Source of the DNA: Anoplolepis gracilipes
Lineage: Eukaryota > Arthropoda > Insecta > Hymenoptera > Formicidae
Direction of reading: 5' to 3'
DNA: 64,000 nt
NCBI RefSeq assembly: GCF_047496725.1
Contig: NC_132973.1
Coordinates: 5,617,233 to 5,681,232, forward strand
Below the pieces are notes generated by a model. It was not told the origin of the DNA. It worked only from the letters and a program-made list of their open reading frames with translations, and searched no databases. This document shows, in pieces, positions 1 to 12,500 of the stretch; positions within the stretch are counted from its first letter, which is position 1, and every line of letters begins with the position of its first letter. A program made the position numbers and the translations under genes.

Positions 1-366
1 GTCTTGCGAGCGGGTTATCCATCGGCGATGGTCGTTATCTCTGATCACTTAGTGTACGATGTACGCGCGCGCTATACGTGGTCGGTGAGCGAAGCGAGCG
101 ATAGCTGTAAGGGTACTTTAATTAGGACATGTCTGCTGGCCGAACAACATCCTGTCGGTTATGGAGCATTGGAAACTTCTGAGCCGGAACTCACCGCGAC
201 ATCGATTCAAACATTCGCGTATTACTGTGTTTGCGAATAACCATGTTCGTTGACGAATTAAATTGATTAAAAACTCATAATACGTTTTGTATTTATCAAG
301 ATGTGCTATCGCTCCAGATTTCTCTTTTTGACGATTTCATCTGTGTGCAATCGCATATTTAGAAAT

Positions 367-388
367 AAAAAAAAAAAAAAAAAAAAAA
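367..388. repeat. Poly(A) run, 22 bases
   Basis: Uninterrupted A run directly visible. It has no obvious flanking duplication, so I do not call it a retroposon tail. Confidence 0.95.
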
Positions 389-802
389 CCGAGTCCCAAA
401 TACGATCGTTAAAACTTAACGAATTAAACGAATTCAAATTATCTATAAATGTATAAAATTTATATGTAGATTTTAATATTTAATCTTCATGATCACACGT
501 CGTCTCTATCAGTTAGCTCTGTTATTATTATTTTTGTTGGGTATAAATTAAATCAGCCAACGTTGTCACGCGATGAGATATTTCAGGTAACGCCGCCACC
601 TTGTGTCGTATGCGCCGTGTTCCCGAACACGAAATCGCCGGCGACTTGGCCGATAATAAAATTCGCGATTTGCAAACTAAACACGACACGGCAGACAATG
701 CACGCGCGGAATGTATTATATTTTCCTGACGCGATCTTTTTTTTCTTTTTTTTTTTTTTTCTCCTCTTCTTCTCTTTTCCCAACGCGATGTGCGCCTCGT
801 TG

Positions 803-832
803 CCCTCTCCTCTCCCCCTCTTCCCCTTCCCC
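803..832 (-). other. Near-canonical G-quadruplex motif
   Basis: On the plus strand there are C runs of 3, 5, 4 and 4 bases (803-805, 814-818, 823-826, 829-832), so the minus strand carries four G runs. The loops are 8, 4 and 2 bases. The 8-base loop is just outside the usual 1-7 rule. A TATAAAA begins two bases after the last C run. Confidence 0.4.
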
Positions 833-1793
833 GTATAAAATGTTAATATTTATTCTGCCACTAGGAATTCTTTCTTATCTGGAAAGTACATCGTAACTTC
901 AGTAAACTTTATATTGCAAGCACGTCCGGCGTTCGACGATGTATTTCTTTCGTTGAGCGTACAAGCAAAGTCCACGTTCCATCATCAGGCTGGTTTTTTT
1001 CGTAGTGCGCGCGTATCGTTTTCTCCATTATTCTTTGCAAATTGATCCGTTGAAATTAGCTCGCCTCTTAGCGCTCACAGATTTCGACAACATCGAATGC
1101 AAACACATTGTTTAATCGTTGTGAAAATAGATTGGCTGCGAAAGCTATACGTTAACAAGCCGTTTAGAACTATTGCGTTTTGTGTATACATTCAAAGTTG
1201 CTTTATTTCGAATATTGGCAATCGTGCAAAAGTAATAAACAGCTTTACACACACGCACATTTCTCGCTCGCTAGATACTAATAAATGAAAGTATTAGCTC
1301 CATGTAAAAAAGTTTCTTTTTAATCAGTTTTATATCGTAATTTTTATCACACTGATAATGATGGAAATCCATTAAAAGCAAATAAAGAGAAAAATTATTA
1401 TACATAGATATTATAATTGATAAGCAATATTTCAGAGGATTAATGTAATTCCTAGCAAATATAAAGATTATAAATTATCTAACTTTTTGGAAAGTATTTA
1501 TGTAATTACATAATAAATAAATAATATTTTTTTTTAAATTGTAATCGTTAATTATATTTCTTATAAAATATATAGACATATTGAAATTAATCCTACTCTC
1601 TATATGCGACACATATTAATTAATTTAATTACTAAAGAGTAAAATATATTCTCTATGTACAATTACATTTTATATATTTATGAGAGGGAAAAACGATTTT
1701 ATATATTATAATTCATGTTACATATTAAATAGAAAAAAATACTATATAGTTATAACTAATAATACTCATTTATTAGATGTTTCAAAAATACTC

Positions 1794-1800
1794 GAGAGAG

Positions 1801-1845
<45 letters not shown>
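1794..1845. repeat. (GA)n microsatellite, 52 bp
   Basis: GA dinucleotides with a single C interruption at 1803. This is a purine/pyrimidine strand-asymmetric tract able to bind GAGA-type factors in insects (family knowledge). Any function here is not shown. Confidence 0.97.
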
Positions 1846-1848
<3 letters not shown>

Positions 1849-2688
1849 TTTTATCCCTAAATGAAAAAAAATTAAGCAAGTTTCAAAAAGTCGAACCGCA
1901 ATTGTATAATCATATATGATTCATATAATTACGTAGATATCGGTCACCCGAATAATGGTGACAATTCTAAAAGAAAATCTGACACGTTATTTTACTCATC
2001 AAACGATTTTAACTTTGCCCGTCTTTAATCTGATAATAAATCAAATTTTATAACTCTTACATTTGTCGCATATCAACGCTTTTTTACTTACATTTTTCTC
2101 TTATATGATCCACAAAAGATAGATTTTAGTCACAGATCAGCAATTTACTCGCGTGAGAGAGACATGAATACTTAAAGGTATTATCTTTATCCTGAGTTAA
2201 GAAGGTGCTTAATCTTGTCCCATTAGCTAATTACTGGCGCCCAAAGAAATTCTGGTTTTACTTTGAACATTCTTGATTAAAACGTCCGTCAGACTTTGCG
2301 CTGTAAAGTCTTAAAAATGCATTTTGAACGAGATGTGCTGAATACTAAAATGACGCTATTCTCATTTTTTTCATTTGCTTTAAACGCCAGAAGTCTTTCT
2401 AAAATATACATATATAAAACTATACATTTTTTTTATTTTGAAGAGAAATAGTATTGATTTCGCAAAAATAAATCAAAATTCGACGCTGTGAAAATTTGTT
2501 ATGATTAAAATTTGTTTAATAGGGTATCTACTTAAATGTTGGAAAAAAATTCTCTGAAAATCGCAGCGTAAATCTGGGTTTGTCCCGATTTTTTCTTAAG
2601 CTATTCTTTTAATAGGCACTACTCAATCTCTATATCAATAATTCTAGAACTATTAAAACTAAAGCCAAAATTTTCAAAAATTAATGGA

Positions 2689-2965
2689 TTTCCACGAAGT
2701 GAGATTCCAGCTTCACACACTCAAATGAAATTGCATAAAATATACTATGCGATAAAAAAAAATTAATTCCGCAAATAGTACGTAATAGATTACTTCATGT
2801 GTTACTAAATTATTTGATTGTTCTAAAAGCATGATGCCACCCAAAGCCTTATCTTCTCCTAATATCCTTCGTTGATGCGTCTTCAAAAGCATTCATAAAA
2901 CATTTGTGTGACATTTTTCATTATGTTAATTAGTTTCCACGAAGTGAGACGCCAGTTTCACACAC
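2689..2965 (+). repeat. Direct repeat pair, 32 bp units 245 bp apart
   Basis: Unit A at 2689-2720 and unit B at 2934-2965 both read TTTCCACGAAGTGAGA and then a near-identical continuation to CACACAC, with 29 of 32 bases matching. Each unit is followed 19-28 bases later by GATAAAAAAAAAT. A second shared word, AATTCTCTGAAA, lies outside the pair near 2549 and 3008. This suggests a decayed duplicated or mobile element of about 0.5 kb. The family is unknown. Confidence 0.6.
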
Positions 2966-3876
2966 GGCTGACTGTTTACAATATGATAAAAAAAAATCTT
3001 TTCGAAAAAATTCTCTGAAACTTCTCCGATTTTTCCAAATACAAAAGAAATCCCTCAGACTTCTAGGTTTTCCATGTTTTTCTAAGGAGTATACATCTTG
3101 TTTAAACCATTATAAAATTATTGAAAATAAAGAGAAAGATCTTGATAATTTATAATGATCTTAATTTAATTTACAATGATATTAATATGATAATTTATAA
3201 TAATAATTTGCAAAGTTCTACAAAATTATACAACTTTGTACACTCATATGAAATGTGTTAATATAAACTTTTGTTAATATCAACGATCTTTATTAAAATC
3301 TAAACTTGATATCGGGAAAACATTTTGCAAATTTAAAGGAAATCAGCTTAAACTTAGGTCGAATCAATTTTGCATACATAAAAAAGTGTAGACATTATTC
3401 TCATTAGGTCCCCTTCTTAAATATGTTCTCGAGAGTAAGAGAGAATATTATTGATGTATTCTTTTTTTTGTTCAAATTAAGTATTTCAAATTAATTATTC
3501 TATTCTATATCTTTCTCCACACACTTTTCCGCGCGTTTTCAATTTCAACGTGAAATGAAATTGAAAATTCATAAATTTAAAGTATGAAGAGTACACTCGC
3601 GATTGAAGTTCACCGATTGATCAAAATAAAGTGAATCTGCCGACTGTTCTGGTATTTGATCCGCCTTCGTTTTTTAATCGTGGCTCGAGACAGAGCGAAC
3701 GAATTCCATTTTCTAAATGAACGCGAAAGTAGAACGTACCTCTCCAAACAGAAATTTGTTTCATTTGTCAGGTGAGCAGCAATCCTCACTGCTTGTGAGC
3801 TTGTCAAATATTTTCCGATAGCGCGTTATACGATTCGGGATTTGCAACATAGCTCTACAAGCGTATCGACATGTCG

Positions 3877-3907
3877 GTTAGGTTGACTGCGATGCGGTCA
3901 ACCTAAC
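3877..3907. repeat. Hairpin with 11 bp perfect arms
   Basis: GTTAGGTTGAC at 3877-3887 is the exact reverse complement of GTCAACCTAAC at 3897-3907, with a 9-base loop. It contains one TTAGG unit, the common insect telomere word, but there is no tandem array, so it is not a telomeric tract. Confidence 0.85.
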
Positions 3908-5200
3908 GGTTACGCGCGTAAAATTGATCCGGTGCGAAATCCCATAATTGTCAATAACCCGAAACCGATCGATCAGTTTGCGATGTGACGAACCACAGTC
4001 TCTCCTGATTTACTTTTTTTCAGGTTGCTCCAAAATTTGAAATCTTTTTTTCATTCGATAAAACGTAGTACAAATGCCGCGACAGTGAGATAAGATTTAA
4101 TTAATTAAAGAATATATTTCCAGTGAGTTGATTGTAACGTTAACAATACGCCTTGTTGTTGCGACGACATACGCATGTATCATGTAATGTTGCACTTCAC
4201 GTGCGAAACGAAGCCGTCGCGCAAATTGGATCGCAATCGAAAGGTACTCATTGATCCAATTTCTGCTGGTTCGAATAATGCTACCTCTCTCTTGAGCACG
4301 CAAGACCTGTCACCGGAAGGAAATGCAGCGTCGTTAATTGGCAGAAACGCGCGGGAGAATTAATTTGATACGAAGATCGATTGCGTTGAGCTATAAAATA
4401 TCTACTTTCTGAATTGGTTCAGTTATACTTCAATGACAATAAAAAAAAATTGTGCGTATTTTGCGTGCAGGTTGATTTAAGTGCCGTTACAAACATCGAT
4501 TATTTTTCAATCATTTTAATCATTTATTTTATATCATCTTTTCTAAAAAAAAATGTTTATCCATCTCAAGAATTATTAGATTTAATCTTCAGCGACAGAA
4601 AATATTTTCTCTTTGGAGGAAAGTCAAAATTTTATTAACTGTATCTCGAAATTCTAAAAATAAAGTGTTAACTTTATATAAGTTATTGAACGCGGAGGCG
4701 TCGAGTGGTTTCGCATCTTCCCATGTGTACAATCATGCGCGCAACAATCCAAGGATATCTCACGTATCCTCATAAGTTTGCAGGCGATGCTGACGACACT
4801 GTCGTATAAACCTCGCAAATTCGGAAACTTCAAACGTCCCGAATAATTTTCAGAACTCCACGGTTGAATACGTGCCGCGCCACTTTCGACGCGTAACTTT
4901 TTGACCGTAAGTTTTAAAGAATTCATCGCGACGACATTCTTAAGCAAAGCAGAAGTAGAAAATTTTTCACCTCCAAAGTGCTATATTCTTCCTCTTTAAC
5001 TTCTATACAACAATTTACCATTTTTCATTATTCATTATTTTAATGACGCAACAACAATTTGAGGATCTATTCTTATACGTTATCTATTTAGATATGACAA
5101 TTCAATAATAAAAATTAAAAGATTACGAGTTTTCTATCAATTAAGAATTTTTTTTATCGTTGTATAGTATGAATGAGAGCAAAACTTTTATTATATTAAA

Positions 5201-7497
5201 GTCATTGTCGCTTATGTAATGTCAAACGACGCATTACGTAAAGAGCTCTGTGCGGCAGGGAGATCGCAACGGGAAATGGAATTAACAAGTAGACTCAAAG
5301 GATAATTTGCATTTCAACCACAAGCGCCACTTTGATGTCACCGCCGCGGGTTTCATAATCTGCGCTGCCGGATCTTTACTGTACTGCGTTAAGTGCAATA
5401 ATAAAAATTCACGCTGACGATTGTTCATTTGCCGGTTTAAAACGAGTGGTTTGCGGCGAGTGTGTTGTTCGCAAATATCGCCCGCGCCGATGGCGATCCT
5501 CCCATCTGGCGTGCAAAAAAATCATGAGCCACAATGGTTCGGATAAACGATTCCCGCTTCACTGACCCGTTCGTCACCGTCGATATACGTTACCAAAGCG
5601 ACCGATTGTGCAGTTAAATCGGCTCGTATGTATACTCCCACACCTCTGCGCTCTCCATTTTTAATTCCTATCTATTAGCCAGAATCACTCTCCTCTGTCG
5701 TCGATCTGGTCTTTACAGCACTTGAAAAATGCGGGCCAGAAAAGAGTGCGGAAGGATATTGCCTGGATATATTCGCGCTTTTTCCTGTCGCAAAATACAT
5801 TTCACTCGATGAATATGCTTAATGAAATTCCACGCATTCATACGATATTAAGAAATAACTATCATATTCTTAAGTGTTTGTTTTTACATACTCAAAATAT
5901 TGTGCTTGTCAGTTAGATGTTTCATTGAGAGGGAAAAGAATGACCTCTCTGTTTGTTTTTTAAATGTTTTCTGACTCCTCTTGGACGAGGACCAAGTGGG
6001 TCAAAAGAACATTAAAGCTGTCACATGAGGCAAGTACACATCTATATGTAAGGATATGCAGTGTGCAAGTTCCATATCTTTTCTACTTACCAATTCTCTA
6101 CTGAATTTGAAATCGATGGAGAAAAAGAGAGGTAAAAGAGTACGTATGGCGTGACTTATCATACGCTCTACATAAATATCAAATTCCACATATATGTATG
6201 GCAACATAATTTTCTACTTTCAAAATGTGTAATTATTTTATAATCGTATCATTTCCCTTTTAAATATTAAAGTATTTGTTTCATAAAATGGTTCAAACAG
6301 ATTGTACGATACAATTATTCCCAATCAATATATCAAGTTCATTTTCCAAATTTGAGACTTATATAATCTTGCCGCAATTAGCATTTAGTATTTGATGAGA
6401 AATGGTTATTACCCGCAAATGACCGACGCAACGATAATGAGACTAATTGCTAACAATATTCGTTAAACATAATTATGGGAAATGCATTTCACGCGATCGA
6501 ACGAGCATGATATCATGGCACGATAGTTCCTTGACGTCAAACCGCCGCCGTCGAAATAAGCCGGATCGATTAAGCCGTCGAACCGTGACATTTGCCGGAG
6601 TTCATTCGTACAATTCTAACCGACGGCCAACTTTCGCGTCGGTCAACGTTCGTGGTATCGGCAGAAGCATTTTCTCTAGCTCGGCTGATCTCGCCAGAAA
6701 GAAGGGGAAACTTCACTAATCCTTTTATCCACCCTCCTTCCCTCTCCAAGACGCTAATACATACGCGATTTGAGGCTGCTCGGAAATCTATAATTCACGT
6801 AATGCCAAAACGCCACTCCAAACTCTGGGCAATTATTTTTATAACTCGATACGACGGCTTAAAAATCGCGTCTGTCTCGACGAACTTTTGATTGCGAAAT
6901 CTCTTCGATACAATTAACTGTACAAGAATACAACCTTTATAACCGAAACGTTTTACTCTCCTCGGAGAGATGATTTTCGACGTACACGATTCAGGTTTAA
7001 TAAAATATGTAAACCTATTTCTCACGGGGCACGTCGACGTATTAATATCACCAATATTAATATCTCACTATCATATACGAAGACCGATAACGGAACTATT
7101 ATTATAGACATGCACGCTCGACGTATATAGAGTAGTGACCGCAATATACCATAAAGGGGATCGACATACTTCTTATCAAACGACGCTGTTTCTAAATCAC
7201 GACAACCAGACAATGTTACGTACTTAGGTAGAAGAGATTCGTCGTCGACCGTAATTTGCACAAATCACCGACCAAGCTGGAACACGAAAACACTCGGCTG
7301 CTCTCCGCACCTACGACGAAAGGACCGAATGCAGAAGGAGAGAGGGGGAGAGGGCGAAATGTCACGCGGGTTGAAGCGCATTACCATACGGTACGACCAT
7401 GAAGCGTACATAAGGCTCGGCCGTGCGCGGACACGGTGGGCCTGAATTAATTATTTCCTAACGACCCCGAATGAGGTTCGCTTTGTCGACCCCTTTC
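5201..7497. other. Mixed-composition non-coding stretch
   Basis: Moderately CpG-rich at 5210-5700 and 6480-6720 and AT-rich between. Two overlapping plus-strand frames at 6447-6891 compete in different phases and neither resembles a known protein. One perfect CRE octamer lies at 6532-6539. No RNA gene seen. Confidence 0.45.
6532..6539. promoter_or_regulatory. CRE octamer (TGACGTCA)
   Basis: Perfect palindromic CREB/ATF consensus, extended by one symmetrical base pair on each side (TTGACGTCAA). The binding family is known. Occupancy is not shown, and one such octamer per 64 kb is expected by chance. Confidence 0.35.
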
Positions 7498-7499
7498 AG

Positions 7500-7522
7500 T
7501 TCTCTCTCTCTCTCTCTCTCTC
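7500..7522. repeat. (CT)n microsatellite
   Basis: About 11 uninterrupted TC units, read directly. Confidence 0.95.
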
Positions 7523-8164
7523 TTCGAGTAGAATTAACCCTCGTGCCATTATGTTACGCGTGCGCCGCGATATAAAAAATACAATAGGATAATTTTACTT
7601 CTTTTCTCGTTCAAAAAATAAACGATATCACGTTCGTCTGTGACATCGACTCGTCGATTGTCGATTCTATTATTACTCATTAATGAATGACACATTCTAT
7701 ATATGGACGATATGTAAAATCTAATTTAGATAATATTTTAAAGAAATTTATTTGAGACGACTGCACGTATCACGTTAATGTGGCTCTATAAATTTGAACG
7801 TTAAATTCGATTTCATGAATAGTAAGACCGTGGATTCGATGTCAATATGCCGGTTCATGCAAAGATTTAACTGATGCACCTACCAATTTGGCTCGTCAAT
7901 TCTATCGGTATTTTCGCAACGAATGCCGAAAATTATATAAGTCGATGCCATCGGAGTAGCGTTATAATACAAGTCTTAATTTCTCACGGTCGTTAAAATT
8001 CGGGCAAGATTACGTCATCACGCCCGCCTCCGGAAAATAAGATTTTTCAACGACTTTATTCTTAACCCATACGTTTTTAACTCGGGGATATTAAGTCGAA
8101 GAGACCGGACGAGATGGGGTAAAGGAAGAGTAATGACGGTAATACTATGGAACCTCTTCCGCAC

Positions 8165-8236
8165 GGGGGGGGAGGATTGCGCAGAGGGCAAATTTTGGCG
8201 GATAGAGGGCGAGGGGACGGAAAGTCGAGGGCCGGG
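8165..8236 (+). other. G-rich block with several G runs
   Basis: Runs of three or more G at 8165-8172, 8186-8188, 8207-8209, 8213-8216, 8229-8231 and 8234-8236. The last four have loops of 3, 12 and 2 bases, so quadruplex folding is possible but not canonical. It ends 8 bases before a CRE octamer. Confidence 0.35.
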
Positions 8237-8243
8237 CGTTTGA

Positions 8244-8251
8244 TGACGTCA
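8244..8251. promoter_or_regulatory. CRE octamer (TGACGTCA) in GC-rich island
   Basis: Perfect octamer inside the 12 bp palindrome GATGACGTCATC, directly after a G-rich block. CREB/ATF-type sites often sit in CpG-rich promoters (established). The function here is inferred only. Confidence 0.4.
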
Positions 8252-8654
8252 TCATCTGCTCTAATGCTCAGACATTACCGGGTTTAATTATTCGGCGCCC
8301 TCGCCTTCCCTCGGCTTTCCGCTCTTTCTCTTCTCGCTTTTGCCAACACGTAATCGCTCGCACCCTTGCGTTTCTCCTCTCGGAGGAGAACGAGAGATTA
8401 CGAGGAATGCAGGTGAGAAAGAGATGGACGAAGCGAAGAGAAACGAACCAGTTATCTAGAAATAGCGCGAGACTTTTTACGGCGTGTCGATGACTATCGA
8501 AGCGATGATGAACGATTAACGTCGGTAATGTCTAACCGCCTTGAAAGCACTGCAATGGTTATTCCATTTTAACGGCGTATGCTTTCTTTCTGTACGCGCT
8601 TTTCATTTCTAAAGGCATTATTCTTGAATGAACGTTGACGTACTAAATGTCGGC

Positions 8655-8695
8655 AGAGAGAGAGAGAGAGAGAGAGAGGAGGGAGAGAGAGAGAG
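8655..8695. repeat. (GA)n microsatellite, interrupted
   Basis: GA units broken by a GGAGGG segment in the middle, about 41 bp. Confidence 0.95.
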
Positions 8696-10068
8696 TAGCG
8701 ATCTTTTGAGAAATTTCATAGAAGAGAAAAAATGATTTCTATTCAAAAGAATATAAAAAGCAAAAATAAATTCTGTTTTTTTAAATATTAAAGTTATTTA
8801 AATATGTATATTATCTAATGAATACAATGTGATGATTTGCATTATTCTATTATTGGTTAAAAAAATGCTTGGAGAGCTGACATTCGACAATTGTGATTCT
8901 TTCATAAATGGTATAATTCATAATCTATTCATAATTTATTCTGACAATTTGACAATTCTAGTTTAAACTTCGATTAAAAAAATAACGAATAACGTTTTAT
9001 TTAGCTGCGCGATCAAGAGAATATTAAAGTAATACAACAATTTGTCATAAAATTGTCATCGATCAATGAATGGCGTTAACCAGCTTTTAATTGACGATCA
9101 TTATCGCCCCGATTGCGAGATATCGTTTTCTCTTCTGATATATTTATTGTTAAAATGCAACCCCTCCCATCTTGGTAGATTGCTAATTTATCTCACGAGA
9201 AACTATGCATCATGGCGTGAATCGATCTTGGAGTTTTCCGGTGAATCAAGCCTCAAATCTCTATCGCCCTCCTCTCTCCGCAGACTACGACGTGACATAA
9301 TATCTTCCCACCGATAATTCTTACACCAAAACTCGCCCGCGACCTGGACACCTTTCACGGTCATAAATCCATCAGACTCAACATTCGGGATATTGATTCT
9401 GGGTCGTACCTTGGTCAAACTATGCCGGGATACGCAGTGGCGCGCGGGGGTGCGAGGAGGGTGGTCGACCAGAGGAAAAATGTTGTACGTGCTCGATCAC
9501 GGTGCTATCTGGGCCGCCTCGACGATTGAATAATGGTACCCGCGCTTTCGCGTCTACGAAAGCTAGCGATTCCGTTCGCATTTGCAGACACGTCGCAAAC
9601 GCAGGCTCTAGAGACCGTAAGCGCAGGCCGATTAAGATTATACATATAATATATCCGCGAAGAGCCGTGCGGCCGGAGACGCTGAGGGAATAATTTACCC
9701 CCTAGGATACCTATTTTGCGGCCGCGGCTCGGAGAATTTCATATCCGTCTGAGACGGCTGATAACGGCGAGGGACGTGGAAAGGATGGAAGAAGGGGAGC
9801 AACGCCCCCGCCGAGAGGAGAGAAAGCACAGGGAGCGGAGAGAGCGATGTCGCTCCCGCGAAATATTATGGCACCCGCGCCATTTCCGCGCACTGATTGG
9901 AAATTGTCACCACCACGGAACTATCTCTGCTCCATTGCCCGCGCGGATATTAGGCCGGAAGCGCGGCCGTGTCGCAGCGCGAAAACTTTTTGATTGCGTT
10001 TCGCAATCCGGGAGGAATCGCGGTGCCGAGCGAGAGAGCGGAGATGCACGGATTCGCACGGATTTGCG

Positions 10069-10102
10069 GCGTGCATATATATATATATATATATATGCAC
10101 GC
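10069..10102. repeat. 34 bp perfect palindrome around (TA)n
   Basis: GCGTGCA at 10069-10075 pairs with TGCACGC at 10096-10102 around an alternating AT core. The symmetric GC clamps make it longer than the dinucleotide repeat alone and able to extrude as a cruciform. Confidence 0.9.
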
Positions 10103-11130
10103 GCGTGTAGTGGATAGATATAGAACCGCGCGTACGTGTCGTGCTTCGCGTTTCTCTGTTTCTGTTACTTTGATGAACTGCGCGAACCCGTCGACGCGCG
10201 GAAACCGACGCGGCTGTTGCTGATAATGACGCAGCTCCGCATGGAAACGAGCGTATCCGCGGGTCACTGAACATTTTCGGACTGTTCTCTTGTACTCATC
10301 TTTTTTCGGTCTTTTTCCTGGATTTCACAGTCGGACGATAACCGGCGTATTTTTTTTCATACGGTTACAAAAATCTATTTCCCGCGTTGAAAGCTTTCCA
10401 CTGGGTGATTTAATAATAAATGGACCCTCTACGATTTTCGACACATCACGCAATTCCGTTTTTCTTACTTTTTTTCTTATATTGTGAATAATAAATATAT
10501 GAAATAAATATTTACGATTAGGTGAAGAAAATATTAATTTTAGAGTTTTTGAGAAACTTTTTTAAGCGTAAATAAGATGTGAAATGTTAGAAAAATATTT
10601 TGTATTAGATCACGGGAGATTGTATCGTATAAAAGGACAGAGAAAGCCTCGGTTCTTTCTGAGCTTTTTTTCTTTTGAAAAATGTATAAAGCATAAGGCA
10701 CTACAAAGAATAAAGTACGTACGTATGTACGAACGGATCTAGTAAGCGACTACACATTGTATCTACAAGTGTTTATCGATATCTCCCCGGAGTAAGCTAT
10801 ATACGATAAAATCACATATTCGATCGCGAACGCGTATGAAAAATTCATATATTCAAACAAACTGATGCAGTCGCGATCTTATTTTTGCCAAAGACAATCT
10901 CGGACACAGATCTCTCGTTATCTTCAATGTGCAACGACGTGGAATCAGCGGCGGCATATTACATCGAGCCGTGGACGATAAAATCTCACGCAAAGACGAA
11001 TTTAATATCGTATCATCTACATTTAATCTTGCTCGACTGACGATAAATTCGAATGAAATTCCGATCAGAATTTCACGACGCGAGAAGAAAACAGCAAGGA
11101 AAAATGTTTCTTTAATAACCCTGTACCGCG

Positions 11131-11133
<3 letters not shown>

Positions 11134-11166
<33 letters not shown>
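11134..11166. repeat. (TG)n microsatellite
   Basis: About 16 TG/GT units without interruption, an alternating purine-pyrimidine tract. Confidence 0.95.
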
Positions 11167-11167
<1 letters not shown>

Positions 11168-12245
11168 GCGCGATCGTAGAAAGTGTATGATGTAAAAATA
11201 CCAGACGTAACAAACGTACGCATTTAATATACGGCCTTGTTGAAATCTCGAAAACACAATCGGATTTCGGTCGCGTGGGTGCAACGCGCGTCATTCGCGC
11301 GGGCCGCATTGATTTTCAACTGTGGGTGTGCGCACAGGCCAAACTCACTCCACCAAACAGACAAAAATCTCTTTGAAAATACTACACGTATATACTTACG
11401 TACACATTACGGATGCAGCCGGTTGCGCACGTGCGCGCGAGAGGACAGTTTGAGTAGGCAGCTGCATTTGCGAACGAGGTGGTGAAGCGTATTCCTGTCG
11501 AGTGCTCATCGTGAATTGGCTTCGCAGCATGCGAGATAGCAAAGTTTTGTCCACGGAAGAGTGTTGCACTAAAAAGTTGTCGAGAACGATAAGGCCGTAA
11601 TTCTGAAACGTGGAAAAAAATAATTATTGATTAACTTTTCAGAAAAAAAAGCGAGGATAATATTAATTATATTTAATGTAAAATCATATATTTTTTAATT
11701 TCCTTGATATAATTGATAAATTTCCTCACTTTCGGAATGCAATTGGCATGAGAGTTTAGTTTAACTTTATAACTAAAAAAATATGCGCTTAAAGAATATT
11801 CATATGAAAAATATATTATATCTATTAATAAAAAGGAACAAAATAGAAAGTGCTCAATCAATTTTCTCAAATTAATGCCACATGATCGACAAATGGATTA
11901 TTGCAACAGTTGCAATTGCACGGTGGTCAACACAAAGGACACGCTTGCGACGTCGTCGTCACATGTATGTTTGCGTGTTGACAAATCGTGAGCGAACTGA
12001 CGATTGTTTAGATCGCAGTAACAATCGCCCGCCAAGGAAGAAGGAATCAAACGGAAGCTAATCAAACCAGCACGCACCACGATTTAACGCGATTATCGTT
12101 ATCCTCGTAATTGCTCGCTCCGTGATTAGCGTAGTGGTCATCAGGGAAACCGTTTCTCACGTGATCGATAACAGTGCGATCTATTTTAATCGCCTTATTA
12201 TCTCAATAGAAAATTTCACGAGACTGATTTGATTGAACTTTAGAT

Positions 12246-12268
12246 AAAAAAAAAAAAAAAAAAAAAAA
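12246..12268. repeat. Poly(A) run, 23 bases
   Basis: Uninterrupted A run, read directly. Confidence 0.95.
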
Positions 12269-12500
12269 GTATGCGCATACTTTCTATATATCCTTGGTGT
12301 TATCAAATATTTCAAAACTCAATGAAACAATTGTGTGTAAAAAAGAAAATGTAATTAATTTTCTTAATTTATTCGCGAGAGAGTTGCCTTTCATATTCCT
12401 CTTACACCGTCCGTTTCAATTATCGCAAACGCGCCAAATTAATTCCGCGACATTGCAATGGAGTTATCACTACAATTATCTTCGCTACGAGAAAGACGAT

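Larger units (their letters stand above)
1..1100. other. Non-coding stretch at left edge, no gene recognised
   Basis: A frame is open on the plus strand from the window edge to the stop at 238-240. It could be the end of an exon that starts outside the window, but the translation resembles no family I know and it has no in-frame ATG near the edge. A donor-like GTGAGC lies at 85-90. The rest holds a poly(A) run, a T-rich run at 737-760, a pyrimidine-rich block at 793-832 and a TATAAAA at 834-840. Nothing else is supported. Confidence 0.4.
1101..5200. other. AT-rich non-coding stretch with one (GA)n array and a duplicated motif
   Basis: Mostly AT-rich sequence without any convincing coding frame on either strand. 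Besides the (GA)n array and the duplicated motif listed separately, there is an 11 bp-arm hairpin at 3877-3907. A donor-like CAG/GTGAGC sits at 3769-3777, but no partner exon is recognisable. A short frame at 4414-4638 is AT-rich and resembles no protein family. Confidence 0.45.
7523..10300. other. GC-rich islands near 8.1-8.5 and 9.4-10.3 kb, no gene recognised
   Basis: CpG-dense islands at about 8100-8480 and 9420-10260 flank an AT-rich block. The first has a G-rich run, a CRE octamer and a strong donor-like CAG/GTGAGA at 8410-8418. The second has an inverted CCAAT box (GATTGG) near 9895 and a long palindrome. Open frames of 60-133 codons overlap on both strands, as expected by chance in GC-rich DNA. 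This could be an enhancer, a promoter or non-coding exons. Confidence 0.4.
10301..12500. other. Mixed non-coding stretch
   Basis: Contains a TATAAAAGG at 10628-10636 with no initiator at the expected distance, a (GT)n tract and a poly(A) run. Frames at 10853-11284 (minus) and 10929-11195 (plus) both run through the (GT)n tract and resemble nothing known. 11600-11880 is AT-rich with nothing recognisable. Confidence 0.45.

Noticed and set aside
1..240. Open frame at the left edge as the tail of a coding exon
   Set aside because: Could be real, but the translation is unrecognised and the length is within chance at about 50% GC, so I do not call a CDS.
3877..3907. TTAGG word as an interstitial telomere
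   Set aside because: Only one unit on each arm and no tandem array.
10628..10636. TATAAAAGG as a promoter
   Set aside because: No initiator or downstream element at the expected distance, and no plausible exon follows. Single TATA words are common at this base composition.
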